Positions 9,073 through 18,880 of a DNA stretch of 64,000 bases are shown here, one piece after another. The first letter of the stretch is position 1. Each line of letters starts with the position of its first letter. Origin of the DNA: Tulasnella sp. 424 (Eukaryota; Basidiomycota; Agaricomycetes; Cantharellales; Tulasnellaceae); assembly GCA_019633425.1 (NCBI GenBank), contig WSUB01000067.1, positions 124,001 to 188,000 of the forward strand, written 5' to 3'. The notes beneath the pieces are model-generated. The model had not been told where the DNA came from, searched no databases, and saw only the letters and a list, made by a program, of their open reading frames with translations. A program made the position numbers and the translations under genes.

Positions 9073-10686
9073 ATGGGAGATATCCCCCCGTTGCAGAGCT
9101 CTTCCCTGTCCCCTCCGTCCAAGATGGAGGCCGAGTTCTACTATGCTGGCCTACCCTCTTCCCCGGTCTTGGTCGCTCGCACTGGCACCATTCTGTGGCA
9201 GGCGCCTACTGGCCCAGAGGCGTACCGGAAGATCAAGGAGCTCCACACCGTCGGCAACCACGCGCTCAAGGAGGTCTGGGAAGGCAACCTGGCTCTCAAG
9301 CTTCACACCCTTCTGGACTCGATGAAAGTGAAGTGGACTAGCACTGATGTTGTCCGCATCCGGAACACTAAAGAGCCTTCTGGCCCCGTCATTCTCTGGA
9401 TCGGCGTGATGCCTGCATCTCTCTCGGGCAATGACGGCGTCGTCGTGGCCTCCAAGTGCCAGGAGCTTCTTGTAGAATGCAACATTACCGACGTCAACGT
9501 AGAGATCCGCGAGTCGGTCGTTACCCGCTCGGCCGGTCCCAAACTCCTCGCGTCCAGCTACACTTCCAACCCCACCGTAGATGTCCGCGAGCCTCTTACA
9601 ACCACGCTCGGTCTCCCCATCTGTGCTCAGTCTACGCCTTGGGTTGAGGGTACCGGTGGCTTCTTCATTACCGAGGGCGGGAATACCAAGAGGCTGGTCC
9701 TCGTCACCGCTCGCCATGTCGTCTTCCCACTGGAGGAGAACAAGAACGAGCACTTTGAGGATAAGAACAACAGCCAGCGCCGTTATAACGTCATGCTTTA
9801 CAGCGATGAGGCGTTCAAAAAGTATCTTGAATCTATCAAGGCCGAGATTCACCGCAAGGCACTTTTCACCCAGATTCAGAGGGGACGTATTAGGGCGGTT
9901 GAGGGGAAGGATGACTGGGCAGCAAACAAGGAGCGCCAGCATGCCCAGGCCAAGCTTGATAAGGCGAGGAAGGCGGTGGATGGGCTCGAAACCTTCTACC
10001 AGGATGTTTCAACTCTCTGGGCCACCCCAGAGAGCCGCATTCTGGGCCATGTTGTCCTCTCCCCTCCCATCAACGTCGGCGTCGGCAGCACCAGCGAGGG
10101 TTATACCGAGGACTGGGCTGTCATCGAGATCGACGACTCCAAGGTCGACGCGACCAATTTCAACGGCAATGCCATTGACCTCGGTACTCGCATCCCAATT
10201 CCTGAGTTCATTCGTATGATGAACCCCACCCGGAATGCACATTCCTTCGAGTATCCAGGCGACCGCCTTGTGGAGCTCAAGGGCACCATTCCGGACGAGG
10301 AGATGCGTTACCCGACTGTACTCGACGAGAACGACGACCAGTGCCTGAGGGTGATCAAGCGTGGTTACGCCACCGGCCTGACTGTTGGCCGTGCCAACGA
10401 TGTTTTCTCCTACATCCGTTACTACGACGACGATGATAAAGCTGAGACCTCCAAAGAATGGGCCATCCTCCCGTTGGACTCCAGGTCCGGCGCCTTCTCG
10501 GCCAAGGGCGACTCGGGTTCTGTCATCGTCGATGGCCAAGGACGCATCGGCGGCCTCCTCAACAGTGGTGCTGGTACCACGTCTTCCTCGGATATCACCT
10601 ACGCCACGCCGATCAGCTTCCTCCTCAAGCGCATGCAAGACAACGGACTCCGCGAGCCCACCGTCAACCCGGTTCTCACCGCCTAG
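9073..10686 (+). CDS. Trypsin-like (PA-clan) serine protease with novel N-domain
   Basis: Single-exon 537-residue protein. I chose the ATG at 9073 over the in-frame one at 8929 because of its strong context and because the duplicate copy is conserved from the same point. Residues 1-160 form a domain I do not recognise (FYYAGLP, WIGVMPASLSGNDGVVVA). From about residue 185 a chymotrypsin-type fold is suggested: VTARHVVFP (catalytic His about 215), EDWAVIEID (Asp about 347) and AKGDSGSVIVDG (Ser about 481), followed by GGLLNSG and ITYATPI. Between His and Asp is a Lys/Glu-rich probable coiled coil. With this start there is no signal peptide, so an intracellular role is likely. Substrate unknown. 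Confidence 0.75.
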   Translation: MGDIPPLQSSSLSPPSKMEAEFYYAGLPSSPVLVARTGTILWQAPTGPEAYRKIKELHTVGNHALKEVWEGNLALKLHTLLDSMKVKWTSTDVVRIRNTKEPSGPVILWIGVMPASLSGNDGVVVASKCQELLVECNITDVNVEIRESVVTRSAGPKLLASSYTSNPTVDVREPLTTTLGLPICAQSTPWVEGTGGFFITEGGNTKRLVLVTARHVVFPLEENKNEHFEDKNNSQRRYNVMLYSDEAFKKYLESIKAEIHRKALFTQIQRGRIRAVEGKDDWAANKERQHAQAKLDKARKAVDGLETFYQDVSTLWATPESRILGHVVLSPPINVGVGSTSEGYTEDWAVIEIDDSKVDATNFNGNAIDLGTRIPIPEFIRMMNPTRNAHSFEYPGDRLVELKGTIPDEEMRYPTVLDENDDQCLRVIKRGYATGLTVGRANDVFSYIRYYDDDDKAETSKEWAILPLDSRSGAFSAKGDSGSVIVDGQGRIGGLLNSGAGTTSSSDITYATPISFLLKRMQDNGLREPTVNPVLTA

Positions 10687-11122
10687 ACACGTTCACCAGA
10701 TTGACTCCCAACGAAATTCAGCCATTTATCCCGGAGACGCTGGTGAGGTGGTGCGAGGCGAAGCCATCTCGTTTCTTTTTCCTCTCCTTCTCCTACTACT
10801 GCTTTTTTTTCCTTTCCCTTCTTCTTCCCCCCCCCCCTTCTGCTTCTTCTCACCCCTACCGTCGTGCACTGTGGTCAGGTCAAGCATCAGCAGATAATGA
10901 TATTTGTTCAAATTGTATCGCACAGCACATATATTTAGAAATTTATTGAACGTCAGAGGGAATATCGAATGAATCGTGAATTCATCAAGGTACTTGGAAT
11001 TATGAAATATCATCGAGAGAGTAGTCTGATTTCAAGGAGTCTCAAGGGTGGATACAGCAGCGCGGTCAGTACGAAAGCAACCTGTAAATTCCGAGGGGTG
11101 AGTTAGCCGAGCTTGCTACCTC
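10687..11122. other. Protease 3' region and intergenic
   Basis: Contains a C-run of about a dozen bases near 10828 within a CT-rich stretch and the second copy of the short dispersed repeat (10905-10975). No gene seen. Confidence 0.5.
10905..10975. repeat. Short dispersed repeat, copy 2
   Basis: Partner of 6994-7065, same orientation, with scattered substitutions. Confidence 0.5.
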
Positions 11123-13017
11123 TTATTTCAGAGACGGCCTTGGCAGGTCGCGCACCTCGAAGCCAATGTCTCCCGTAGTCTTAGCAATTGGTCCAACCCA
11201 CCAAACCTGATCCATTACCTGGAGCCAAGAGAAGATCCCAATTAGCCGCCAGTCATCGTGAAACATCAACCAAACAGCTCACCGCCCAAATGAGGCTAAA
11301 TGACCCCGCGGAAGCCACCAAGGCGGCCAACCCGACTGGCAGTTGTCTTGGTTTATCCCATATCGACGCATCATACCTCTCCCACCTCCCCTTCCTCATA
11401 ATCAAATGCTCCATCAAAACCGTCGCTCCAAAACATCCAACCCAATACCCAATAATACCCAAAAAGTTGACCAAGTTCAGGTAAAACCTCGTCTTGCCGA
11501 CGATCGAGAGCGGAATGAGGATGGCTGAAGCGATGAGGGAGAACACGGGGCGAGGGAGATTGTGAAGCGGCGGGAAGATAACTTGGAAGTTGAGCGAGAA
11601 TGAGTAGAGCGTTGGAGCGACGTTGGCTGAAACGCTGAGCGAGAGGAGGACCGTGAGGAAGGAACCGAAACCCTTTGCTGGGGAAAGGATGCCGTGAAGG
11701 AGACCGCCCACGCTGTAGGCATCATACCCAGCGGACCAGCTGTCAACGCTCGTGAGAGAGGCAGCGAAGGCAGCTCCCAAGATTTGGACCAGGGTCTGAG
11801 ACATGGTTCGAGAAGGTCAGCGATGTGTCGAAACACTCTGCACCGCACATCGAGCTTACGATGGGCAAGATGAGACCGGCGTATGACCAAACGAAGACCT
11901 TCCAGCTGTACAAGAATAGCTCACAGTTGGTCATACGGAAAAAAACAAATACGCGTACCACTAGGGTCCTGCTCACCTTGGCGTTTCAAATCGCATGTAA
12001 TTCGTAAAGTCCGAGCTTAACGCGCACCAGCTGATGACGAAGCCCGCAATCGTGGAGCCGAAGGAAAGGACCTGGCGTGCTGTTGCTGGGGCGGGAGGTG
12101 GGGCGTCCGACAGGTGCTTTCCTCCGATGCCCAAAGCGATGATGAAGATAATGAGGATGGGTAACCAAGCTATGCGCTCATACCTAACGGAGCGCAGGGA
12201 GTGTTAACAAAGGCTCTGGGCAATTCTCTGCTTCGCTTACCAGTTCAGCACGCGATAGCCGCAAAAAGATATCTATGACGACAGTGTCGTGATTTGAGTC
12301 GAGGCCTTGGTTCTGACGCCGTATGGCCCACTTACGAATAAGGATACTATTGCAATGATGACGATCCCTACGTTCCAGCTCAAGCTTCCATCACTCACGC
12401 TTGCCAGAGTCTCTCCTCCAAGGATACAATTAAGAATCATGAAGCCCATCATGGTTGCCGCGTTGAGCAGAGCTGGGAGAGCCGCTAGGTGATACCTGGA
12501 CCAGCTGATAAGCCAACCACATAAATGTATCATTCGACAGAAGAAGATACATACCCCCAAGTATACCGAGCTTGGACCATCTGTCTCATCCCAGTCTTCG
12601 GACCGAAAGTGGAAAAGTAGCCCGGTAGGAGGCATCCAATGACGTTGAAGCCGAAGATTACAAGAGCTGAATCGCGAAAACCGAGTTCAAACACCAACGG
12701 GCCCACCGTCCCAGCAGAAAATCTGGCAAGGGGGGTCAGGTCAGTTTAGCCGAGAGTGGAGACGAGTTAAACACATACGAGAGGATATTACAATTGGCAC
12801 TAAGCCAGATAAAGAACACCTTGTAGAACTGGGGGTCGGTCCTCTCCTTGGGCAGCGTTGGCAATATCCCTCGAGACTCGACGTCCAGTAATCGCACTAG
12901 TAGCCATTTACTTCCCCAAGCGTGCGTCGGGTTCGTCTCCCTTTCGTCATATCCAGAGTCTGCCTCCCCGGCAAGGACCTTCATTTCCTCCAAGTCAGAC
13001 TTGTGGCCGGTCTCCAT
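11123..13017 (-). CDS. Purine-cytosine permease (NCS1 family, FCY2-like)
   Basis: Eight exons can be joined in phase from the ATG at 13015-13017 to the TAA at 11123-11125, giving about 505 residues (yeast Fcy2 is 533). Landmarks: a hydrophilic N-terminus, SFSAGTVGPLVFELGF in the first transmembrane region, WSRYHLAALPALLN, SSDFTNYMR, AASLTSVDSWSAGYDAYSVG, and a C-terminal VGPIAKTTGDIGFEV. This is the NCS1 pattern for plasma-membrane proton symporters of adenine, guanine, hypoxanthine and cytosine. Introns are 50-70 nt; one exon encodes only 11 residues (ISFCGYRVLNW). It diverges from GID8 across about 340 bp. Confidence 0.85.
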
Positions 13018-13361
13018 GACGGACGGTGGAGTTCGATTGGTGTGATGGGAGAGTCAAAACGTAAGGAGTCATGGAGAGTGTCACTGGGTGTGTCGGAGTT
13101 CCGCCTGCACTCATGGTGGGCTGAACCCGGAGGCTGGGGGAAAAATTGCGTGTGAGGCGATTTGTGCTCCGGACCACTCTAAACCGAACCCGAACCGGAT
13201 ATCTGATAAAAATAATCTTTTGAGGATTCTGAGAACTTGGGAATTCGGATGGGTCGATGCCATGCGGACTCGCGTGGGGGGGTGTGGAGGTGCTTGTTCG
13301 AGCTTGTAAACTATACAGTTCTAACCCTGCCCAAGGATTTTCACCCCCTCGCTACTGAGCA
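13018..13361. promoter_or_regulatory. Divergent promoter region, permease / GID8
   Basis: About 340 bp between the two divergent start codons. A pyrimidine-rich stretch lies just before the GID8 ATG. No specific binding site is claimed. Confidence 0.4.
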
Positions 13362-14666
13362 ATGGTTTGTTCCTTTGCTTCCATCCTCAGATACAAGACT
13401 GATGGATACCCAAGATTCCCCGAGGTCTTCATCCAATACCACCTCAGCCTCAAAAGGTTCACATCGACAGGTCAGAATGGGAAAAGCGTCTGACCGAGGT
13501 CAAAGTCTCGAGAGAGTGAGTAGTCTTTGTTCGCCACGTTCCCTTTCGTCCCCTGTTGGGGTCCTTGTGTGTCGCTTGGTGGAATTGAATGATGTATAAT
13601 CAATGGGAATCTCTCTGATAATCAGTGAGGAAGAAGATGGTTGAGCGGCTCAATCGCAGCCGTCCTGATTCAAATGTTACCCTGGAGCTCGTTATCTGGT
13701 GTGGCTGACCTCAGGACCGCATGCTAATCACCTCCGTTCATCCTCTAAAGGGACCTGAATAAACTCGTGATGGACTACCTTGTTATCGAGGGCTACAAAT
13801 CTGCCGCAGAAGAGTTCAGTAAAGAGACCGGGCTTCAGCACTCCGTCGACCTCAGCACCATTGAAACCCGAATGCACATCCGAGAAGCCGTGCAACGGGG
13901 AGACGTCGAACAGGCAATTGAGCTCGTCAACAACATTAACCCATCTGTGAGTTCTGGCCTCTCCTCTCACCGCTCGGCCTCTTGTTCGCGCCGTTCCCCG
14001 CTTCGTTCCCGCTCGGCTGGATACCGCCCCTTTTCCTAAGGATGATAACACCCATGCACCATTCTGTAGACCTCTCGATTGGGTCTAGGATGATAAAAAC
14101 AAAACCCAAACTTTTTACCTGAACCTTTTTCTCCAGCAACTTTGCCGTTTACCCCGTCTCTTCCCATCTTCTGGCACTGATCAGAAAGACGCACGCGCTA
14201 ACCCCAAACGACTCGCTTTCCTATTTGGGACTTGCACGCACAGATTCTAGACTCCAACCCATCACTCCACTTCCATCTGCAGCAACAACGGCTCATCGAA
14301 TACATTCGACACGGTCGGGTCTCCGAGGCTCTCGCTTTCGCTCAGACCGAGTTGGCTTCATGCGGAGAGGAGAATCCCGAATTCCTCCCAGAACTCGAAC
14401 ATACCATGGCCCTCCTCGCCTTCGACGTCGATAACACGGGCACCCCAGACCAGATAGTCGACCTGATGGCGCAGAATCAGAGGCTGAAGACCGCCGGAGA
14501 GTTGAACGCTGCGATTTTGGAGGAATTGAATCAAGGGAGGGAGACCAAGTTGCTGGCCCTCGTGAGGCTATTGTGCTGGGGAGAGTCCATGTTGGATAAA
14601 CGTGCAGAGTTCCCAAAGGCTGATCTGAAGAGTGGGATGATCGGTTCGTCGACCGGGTCGAGCTGA
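13362..14666 (+). CDS. GID8: GID/CTLH ubiquitin ligase complex subunit 8
   Basis: Four exons (13362-13364, 13448-13515, 13751-13946, 14244-14666) give 229 residues, almost exactly the 228 of human GID8. The first exon is only the start codon. The protein runs DRSEWEKRLTEVKVSRE, then a LisH motif (LNKLVMDYLVIEGYKSAAEEF), the CTLH segment (RMHIREAVQRGDVEQAIELV, HFHLQQQRLIEYIRHGRVSE) and the CRA region (FLPELEHTMALLAFD). In the yeast GID and human CTLH E3 complexes this subunit links the scaffold to the RING pair. The match in length and phase supports the unusual ATG-only exon. Confidence 0.9.
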
Positions 14667-14885
14667 ACGCAAATCGTTTGGCACTCTCCTTTTCTGTGTC
14701 ACCCAGCTTCTGTGCCTTGCCCCTCTCTCCTTGATATCGCCTAGTTTGTAACCTTGTACTTTGTAGTATACCTCCTGCTGTATCGTCGACTCGTAGGGTG
14801 CACTCAACATCGGTGCGCGTGACCTTTAGACAAACAGACACCACGCTCGAGCCAAGCCTCCACCCTTTCACTTCACTCGACCCAC

Positions 14886-15734
14886 ATGGTTGTAAGTTCC
14901 CCGTCCTCGCTCAGCACAGAATTGGGGATAACGATACTGCAGGTCGCTAGAAACTTGCACTCTACATCAAAGCAGACCTCAATGCTGTGACCGACCTGCA
15001 GCCAGCGTCAGATGACTTCGAATGGTTCTTCAAGGTCATGATCGGTCCTAACTGCTGTAGCACGCAAGCTAGCCGTTCGATTAAAGTTATCATATCATTA
15101 TCTGCAGGTGGTTTGCAACTCGTGTCATCAAGAGCACCCCAAATTCGTTTCCATAAACAGGCAGGTGAGAGGACCTCGTCAGACTTTGGTCTTTCCTGCA
15201 TTTGGCTAAAATAAGGTCCTCCTTCCCGTACATCCGAACCACCCGTTACGTACCAGGACAACCGAGAACTTTCCACCGGCCACGATACGGCCAACTTCGT
15301 CTGGAAGTGTTCCGAGTGCAAGCGCGAATCCTCTGCCAAGTTCGACCAGTTCCCGGACAAGAGCAAGCTGAAACCTTACCAGCTCGCTCAGGATAGAGGA
15401 CAAGACTATGCACCCCTCGTCGTGCTAGACTGCCGTGGACTTGAGTTTGTCGGTTTTGATCTCAGGGTAAGTCTCTGGGAGGAGTGTTGAACGATCATTT
15501 GCCTTGGCTCTGACCCACGTCCAATCCAAGGGTACTTGGAAGTGCGTTGGAGCCGAGTCGGGAACGGTTTTTCCTGAAGTCGAGTTCGAGGATGGAGAGT
15601 GGACCGACTACGATGAAAAGGTGCGCACTCTGTAATAAGACTGCGGCGGCGACGGCTGCTGATCAGGTCATTCTTAGACGAAGGAGGACGTCGGCATTAG
15701 CGCCGTTGAAAGCAAGTGGGAACGACTGAAGTGA
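14886..15734 (+). CDS. CXXC motif zinc-binding protein (CZIB / UPF0587, DUF866)
   Basis: Six exons (14886-14891, 14951-15034, 15108-15164, 15257-15466, 15531-15620, 15678-15734) make 167 residues; human CZIB has 160. The pattern is ALYIKADLNAVTDLQPASDD, FEWFFK, then two cysteine pairs CNSC and CSEC expected to hold one zinc, then VLDCRGLEFVGF, ESGTVFPEVEFE and EWTDYDEK, all diagnostic of this family. The biochemical role is not established. The first exon is six bases (ATGGTT). It ends convergent with the next gene, about 240 bp away. Confidence 0.88.
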
Positions 15735-15976
15735 GATTAGGACCTAATCATAAACAAGGAAAGCATGTACAAGTGTCTAGAGCATAACGGAGTGTAACTT
15801 TGTGAGCAGCATGAGAGTGGGAAGGGGTAGTCATGAGGCAAAGGGAATACAAAGACACCTGGTCGTAGTAATGTGATACAAGTACAAAGAACTTACAGAC
15901 AGACAGGGGAGGGGGAGGCACGTCCAAGATGGCTTCAAACGATTGAACTAAAGGGAGGGTGATGCGTAGAACGTCT

Positions 15977-16980
15977 TTACATTGCCGAAAACCGACGAGG
16001 GAGGGCCTCCAGGCGCTTGAGGGCGTCAGAGAGTTTGGTGGGCAGGTTGGTCAAGTCCGGCATCCCATCATCTCGCCGCCAGTTAGATTTCGTACTTGTA
16101 CCCGTGGACCGTGTTCTTGCCAAAAGTGGAACGACTTGCAAAGGTTCTTCCACCCCCTGAGACGTTGACCAAGGTTCGGTGTTCCGACGAGCGAATCGAG
16201 CTCTTTTCCGTTCGAAATCATCCTCAACCTCCACACTTGGCCTCTTCTCTCCAGTTCTTCCCCTATTCTCCTGCGAGTCCAGCTCCACGGGCCAATCCAT
16301 AATCCCAACGGGGATCCCCGTGTCCGGTCCGGCGGCCTCCGTCAAGCCCTCCCGTCTGCGCTGGACCTTCCATTCTTTAACAAGAGCCCGAGCACCATCA
16401 TCCAGTCGATCACTGTTATCGGCGGATCGACCCGATGGTGATCCCTTGAAAGAGCTGGGGTAGATGCGGCCGAACCCTTGCTCCAGGTTGTAACTGGACT
16501 CAAAACAGGTGACGTGGAAAGATTCACTTGTGTCGATGGAGCGGAGTCGATATGTCGACTGAGGGATCTCGGTGCGGCATGCATGACAACGAGTTTTGCG
16601 AGAGCTGATTGGGGTAATCTCAAGGAAGAAGTCGCACGAAACTAAGGTTTAGGTGGAGTGGGTTAGCGGGCGAAGTTCAAGTCAAGGTACCAGGCCGCAT
16701 GAAACACACCTTTGAGCAGCTTTCTCCGTCCGTTGTCCTTGTCTGCATGGTAGCCTTCGTCGGCTTCGCTGTCGTACGAGGAGCTGCTGCGGGTGGCCAC
16801 TGACGATGCCGTCCGACGACGCTGCAAGCGATGTGGCGTTTCGTAAAGTGGTTTTGAGGTATTGTCTTGACGGAACAAGGAGGCACTTGGCAGCCTAGCT
16901 GTCTGTAGTAGTTGCTGGAAGACGACGTCGTGAGGGTGTTCATAAGCCATTGGCGAATAGTCCATGGTGAGCGAGGCCAT
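15977..16980 (-). CDS. Uncharacterised protein with CxxC...HxxC putative zinc finger
   Basis: Two exons (16710-16980 and 15977-16641, intron 68 nt) give 311 residues starting MASLTMDYSPMAYEHPHD. The first 90 residues are disordered with a Ser/Asp/Glu cluster. Around residues 95-140 there is SRKTRCHACRTEIPQSTYRL followed by ESFHVTCFESS. The CxxC and HxxC pairs about 25 residues apart recall PARP-type or LIM-like fingers. The remainder is charged and low in hydrophobics, with a possible nuclear localisation signal (ERKRARFARR). No catalytic domain was seen. A DNA- or protein-binding nuclear role is a guess; start and intron are well supported. Confidence 0.6.
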
Positions 16981-18880
16981 GATGGTGAGAGTTAAGAGGG
17001 GGGGGAAGACTGGCGGGGACGAAGAGGAACGTTGGGGAGCGGTGAGAGGCAGGGGGAGTAGTAAAGGATGAAATGGGGACGAGGCCTGTGTATTTGAAGT
17101 TCGGACGCGAGTGGGTGGCCTGTCATCCTGTAGTGCACGGGCTTCAGTCAAGGTCCGCAAGTGCGGAAAGTTCCTGGGCAATCCTTGTTCAAGCACCGAC
17201 CCGCCCTCATCTCGAATAATCTCACGAGTCATCCCTTCCGAGAGTCCCCTGTGTTTTGCCGACAACCGAGATGCACTATCCCGCTAAGGAACGTGGATCC
17301 AGACCTTCCCATCGATGGTCAAATTGCGCTCTATCAGAGGCAAAACAACTGGGGCACGCCCGAAAGCCCCTCGGTCGATCGCAGGCGATTGCAATTCCAT
17401 TGGCCCGACCGCTCTCCACCAGCCGAGTTAGGAAGGTCCCACGTCACTTTCTGAGTCTAGAGGGAAGGAAAGAAACCGCATCGATTGCCGTTGTGTCGGA
17501 TCTTAGACGCCGGAAGGGGTACAAATGTGGGGATGAGGAAGGAGGACGCTTGACCGATAATGTAGCAGCACGTCTAAATCAGGAAATTCGGAAGAAGTCA
17601 ACACCAGTCTACGGAGAGAAGGAAGATTACAGGAAACGCGATCGGGCTGGCACTCACTGCTATGACGTTGATGAGAGTTGTCCTAAGCTTTTGGAGGCCT
17701 TTACCTCGGATTTGCCATTGTCTCAAGGGCGCCGGCCCAGGCAGTTGAGATTCGACCGCGCTATAGACTGGCCTCTCATGAAAAGGAAATCAGCCAATTT
17801 GCAAAGACTAACGGATGAGGAAGCCGATGGACGGGGAGCTGGAAAGATTTTCTCAACAAAGTTCGCGGTCTTGGTCGCGCCGTCGTTAAGCGGAGCAGCA
17901 ACCGAAGGGGGGGTGAGGTCGGGATGTCGATACCTAACGGAGTTTTGGACCTTGTAAGACCGACCAAAAAGTGGAAACTGAGGAGAGATGTCATGAGTTA
18001 GTGGGGTGCGTGTGTATATTACCAAGGCACGCCTCGAGGTGCGGCGACGAGGACTGAGATTTCTCTTCTTTGCTCATCGCCTTACCGCTATGATCCGATA
18101 AGTAAGCTGAGTCTCAAAGCTGCAATATACTTGACATGAGGACTTGTGAAAGATTAATAAACTGGGCCACGGGCGAACGAGGATCAACGTGGGGGTCCAA
18201 AGCACGCTGAAAGTCTGAATGGTATAATTGGCGCACCTTGACTAAAAACGGCCTCAATAGGCCTCGAGCGTTTCGTAAAGAGGCCGATAACGGGGAGCCC
18301 TGAAGTACAAATGGCATCTTGTGATGCGATGCTTCACTGCATTGCTGGTTATCTTTGCACAATGCATACCGACGGCGCAGGTCCGAACCGAGCCCGTACA
18401 GCAGCTGGCGCACCACGGAAAGCCAAAACAGTCTATCGTGCTCCTAATGTCAGCCACCTTTCGTCCCTCAGGTTTGCCGCACGTGTATGTTTCTCAGTCA
18501 TGGGATTTGGTCCCGTTTGGAGAGCGATTCCTTGGGTGATGGTGCGGGGTCGAAAAGCGTGTGTGAATGTCAATGGCGCCATATCGCTCCCAAGGCAGAT
18601 ACGGAGCATCTCTTCCCAGTCAAAGCAGGCCGAGGCATTGGTATTGCCACGGGCAACGTCCTCGATGAATGAAATCCTTGCTTTTGCCAGGGAAAAGCTC
18701 CGTCGGATTCCGTCGGGGAGACAGCCGAAGGACGGAGAACTACCGGATATGGACACAGAATACTTGCATTCAAACGTGCTATACTTCAAATTTCAAGACC
18801 TGGAAAGTACCCAAGCTCAGCAGATTAAATGCCGGCGGCCCCACCCCAAACGTATGCACGAACGCACCAATGTTGACTAC
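16981..18880. other. 1.9 kb without a recognised gene
   Basis: Plus-strand open frames at 17256-17957 (233 codons) and 18311-18985 (224 codons) lack recognisable motifs, conserved introns or domain character. The second overlaps the 3' end of the DUF6535 gene antisense. They could be non-coding or decayed sequence. Confidence 0.45.

Noticed and set aside
10009..10638. 209-codon minus-strand frame inside the protease gene
   Set aside because: Antisense shadow of a GC-rich coding exon.
10826..10840. Poly-C run as a possible phase-variation tract
   Set aside because: Lies in a 3' region of a eukaryotic gene; homopolymer length may also be a sequencing artefact. The same applies to the run at 49417-49428.
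17256..17957. 233-codon open frame on the plus strand
   Set aside because: Composition is typical of chance frames: no motif, no domain-like hydrophobic pattern and no intron signals.
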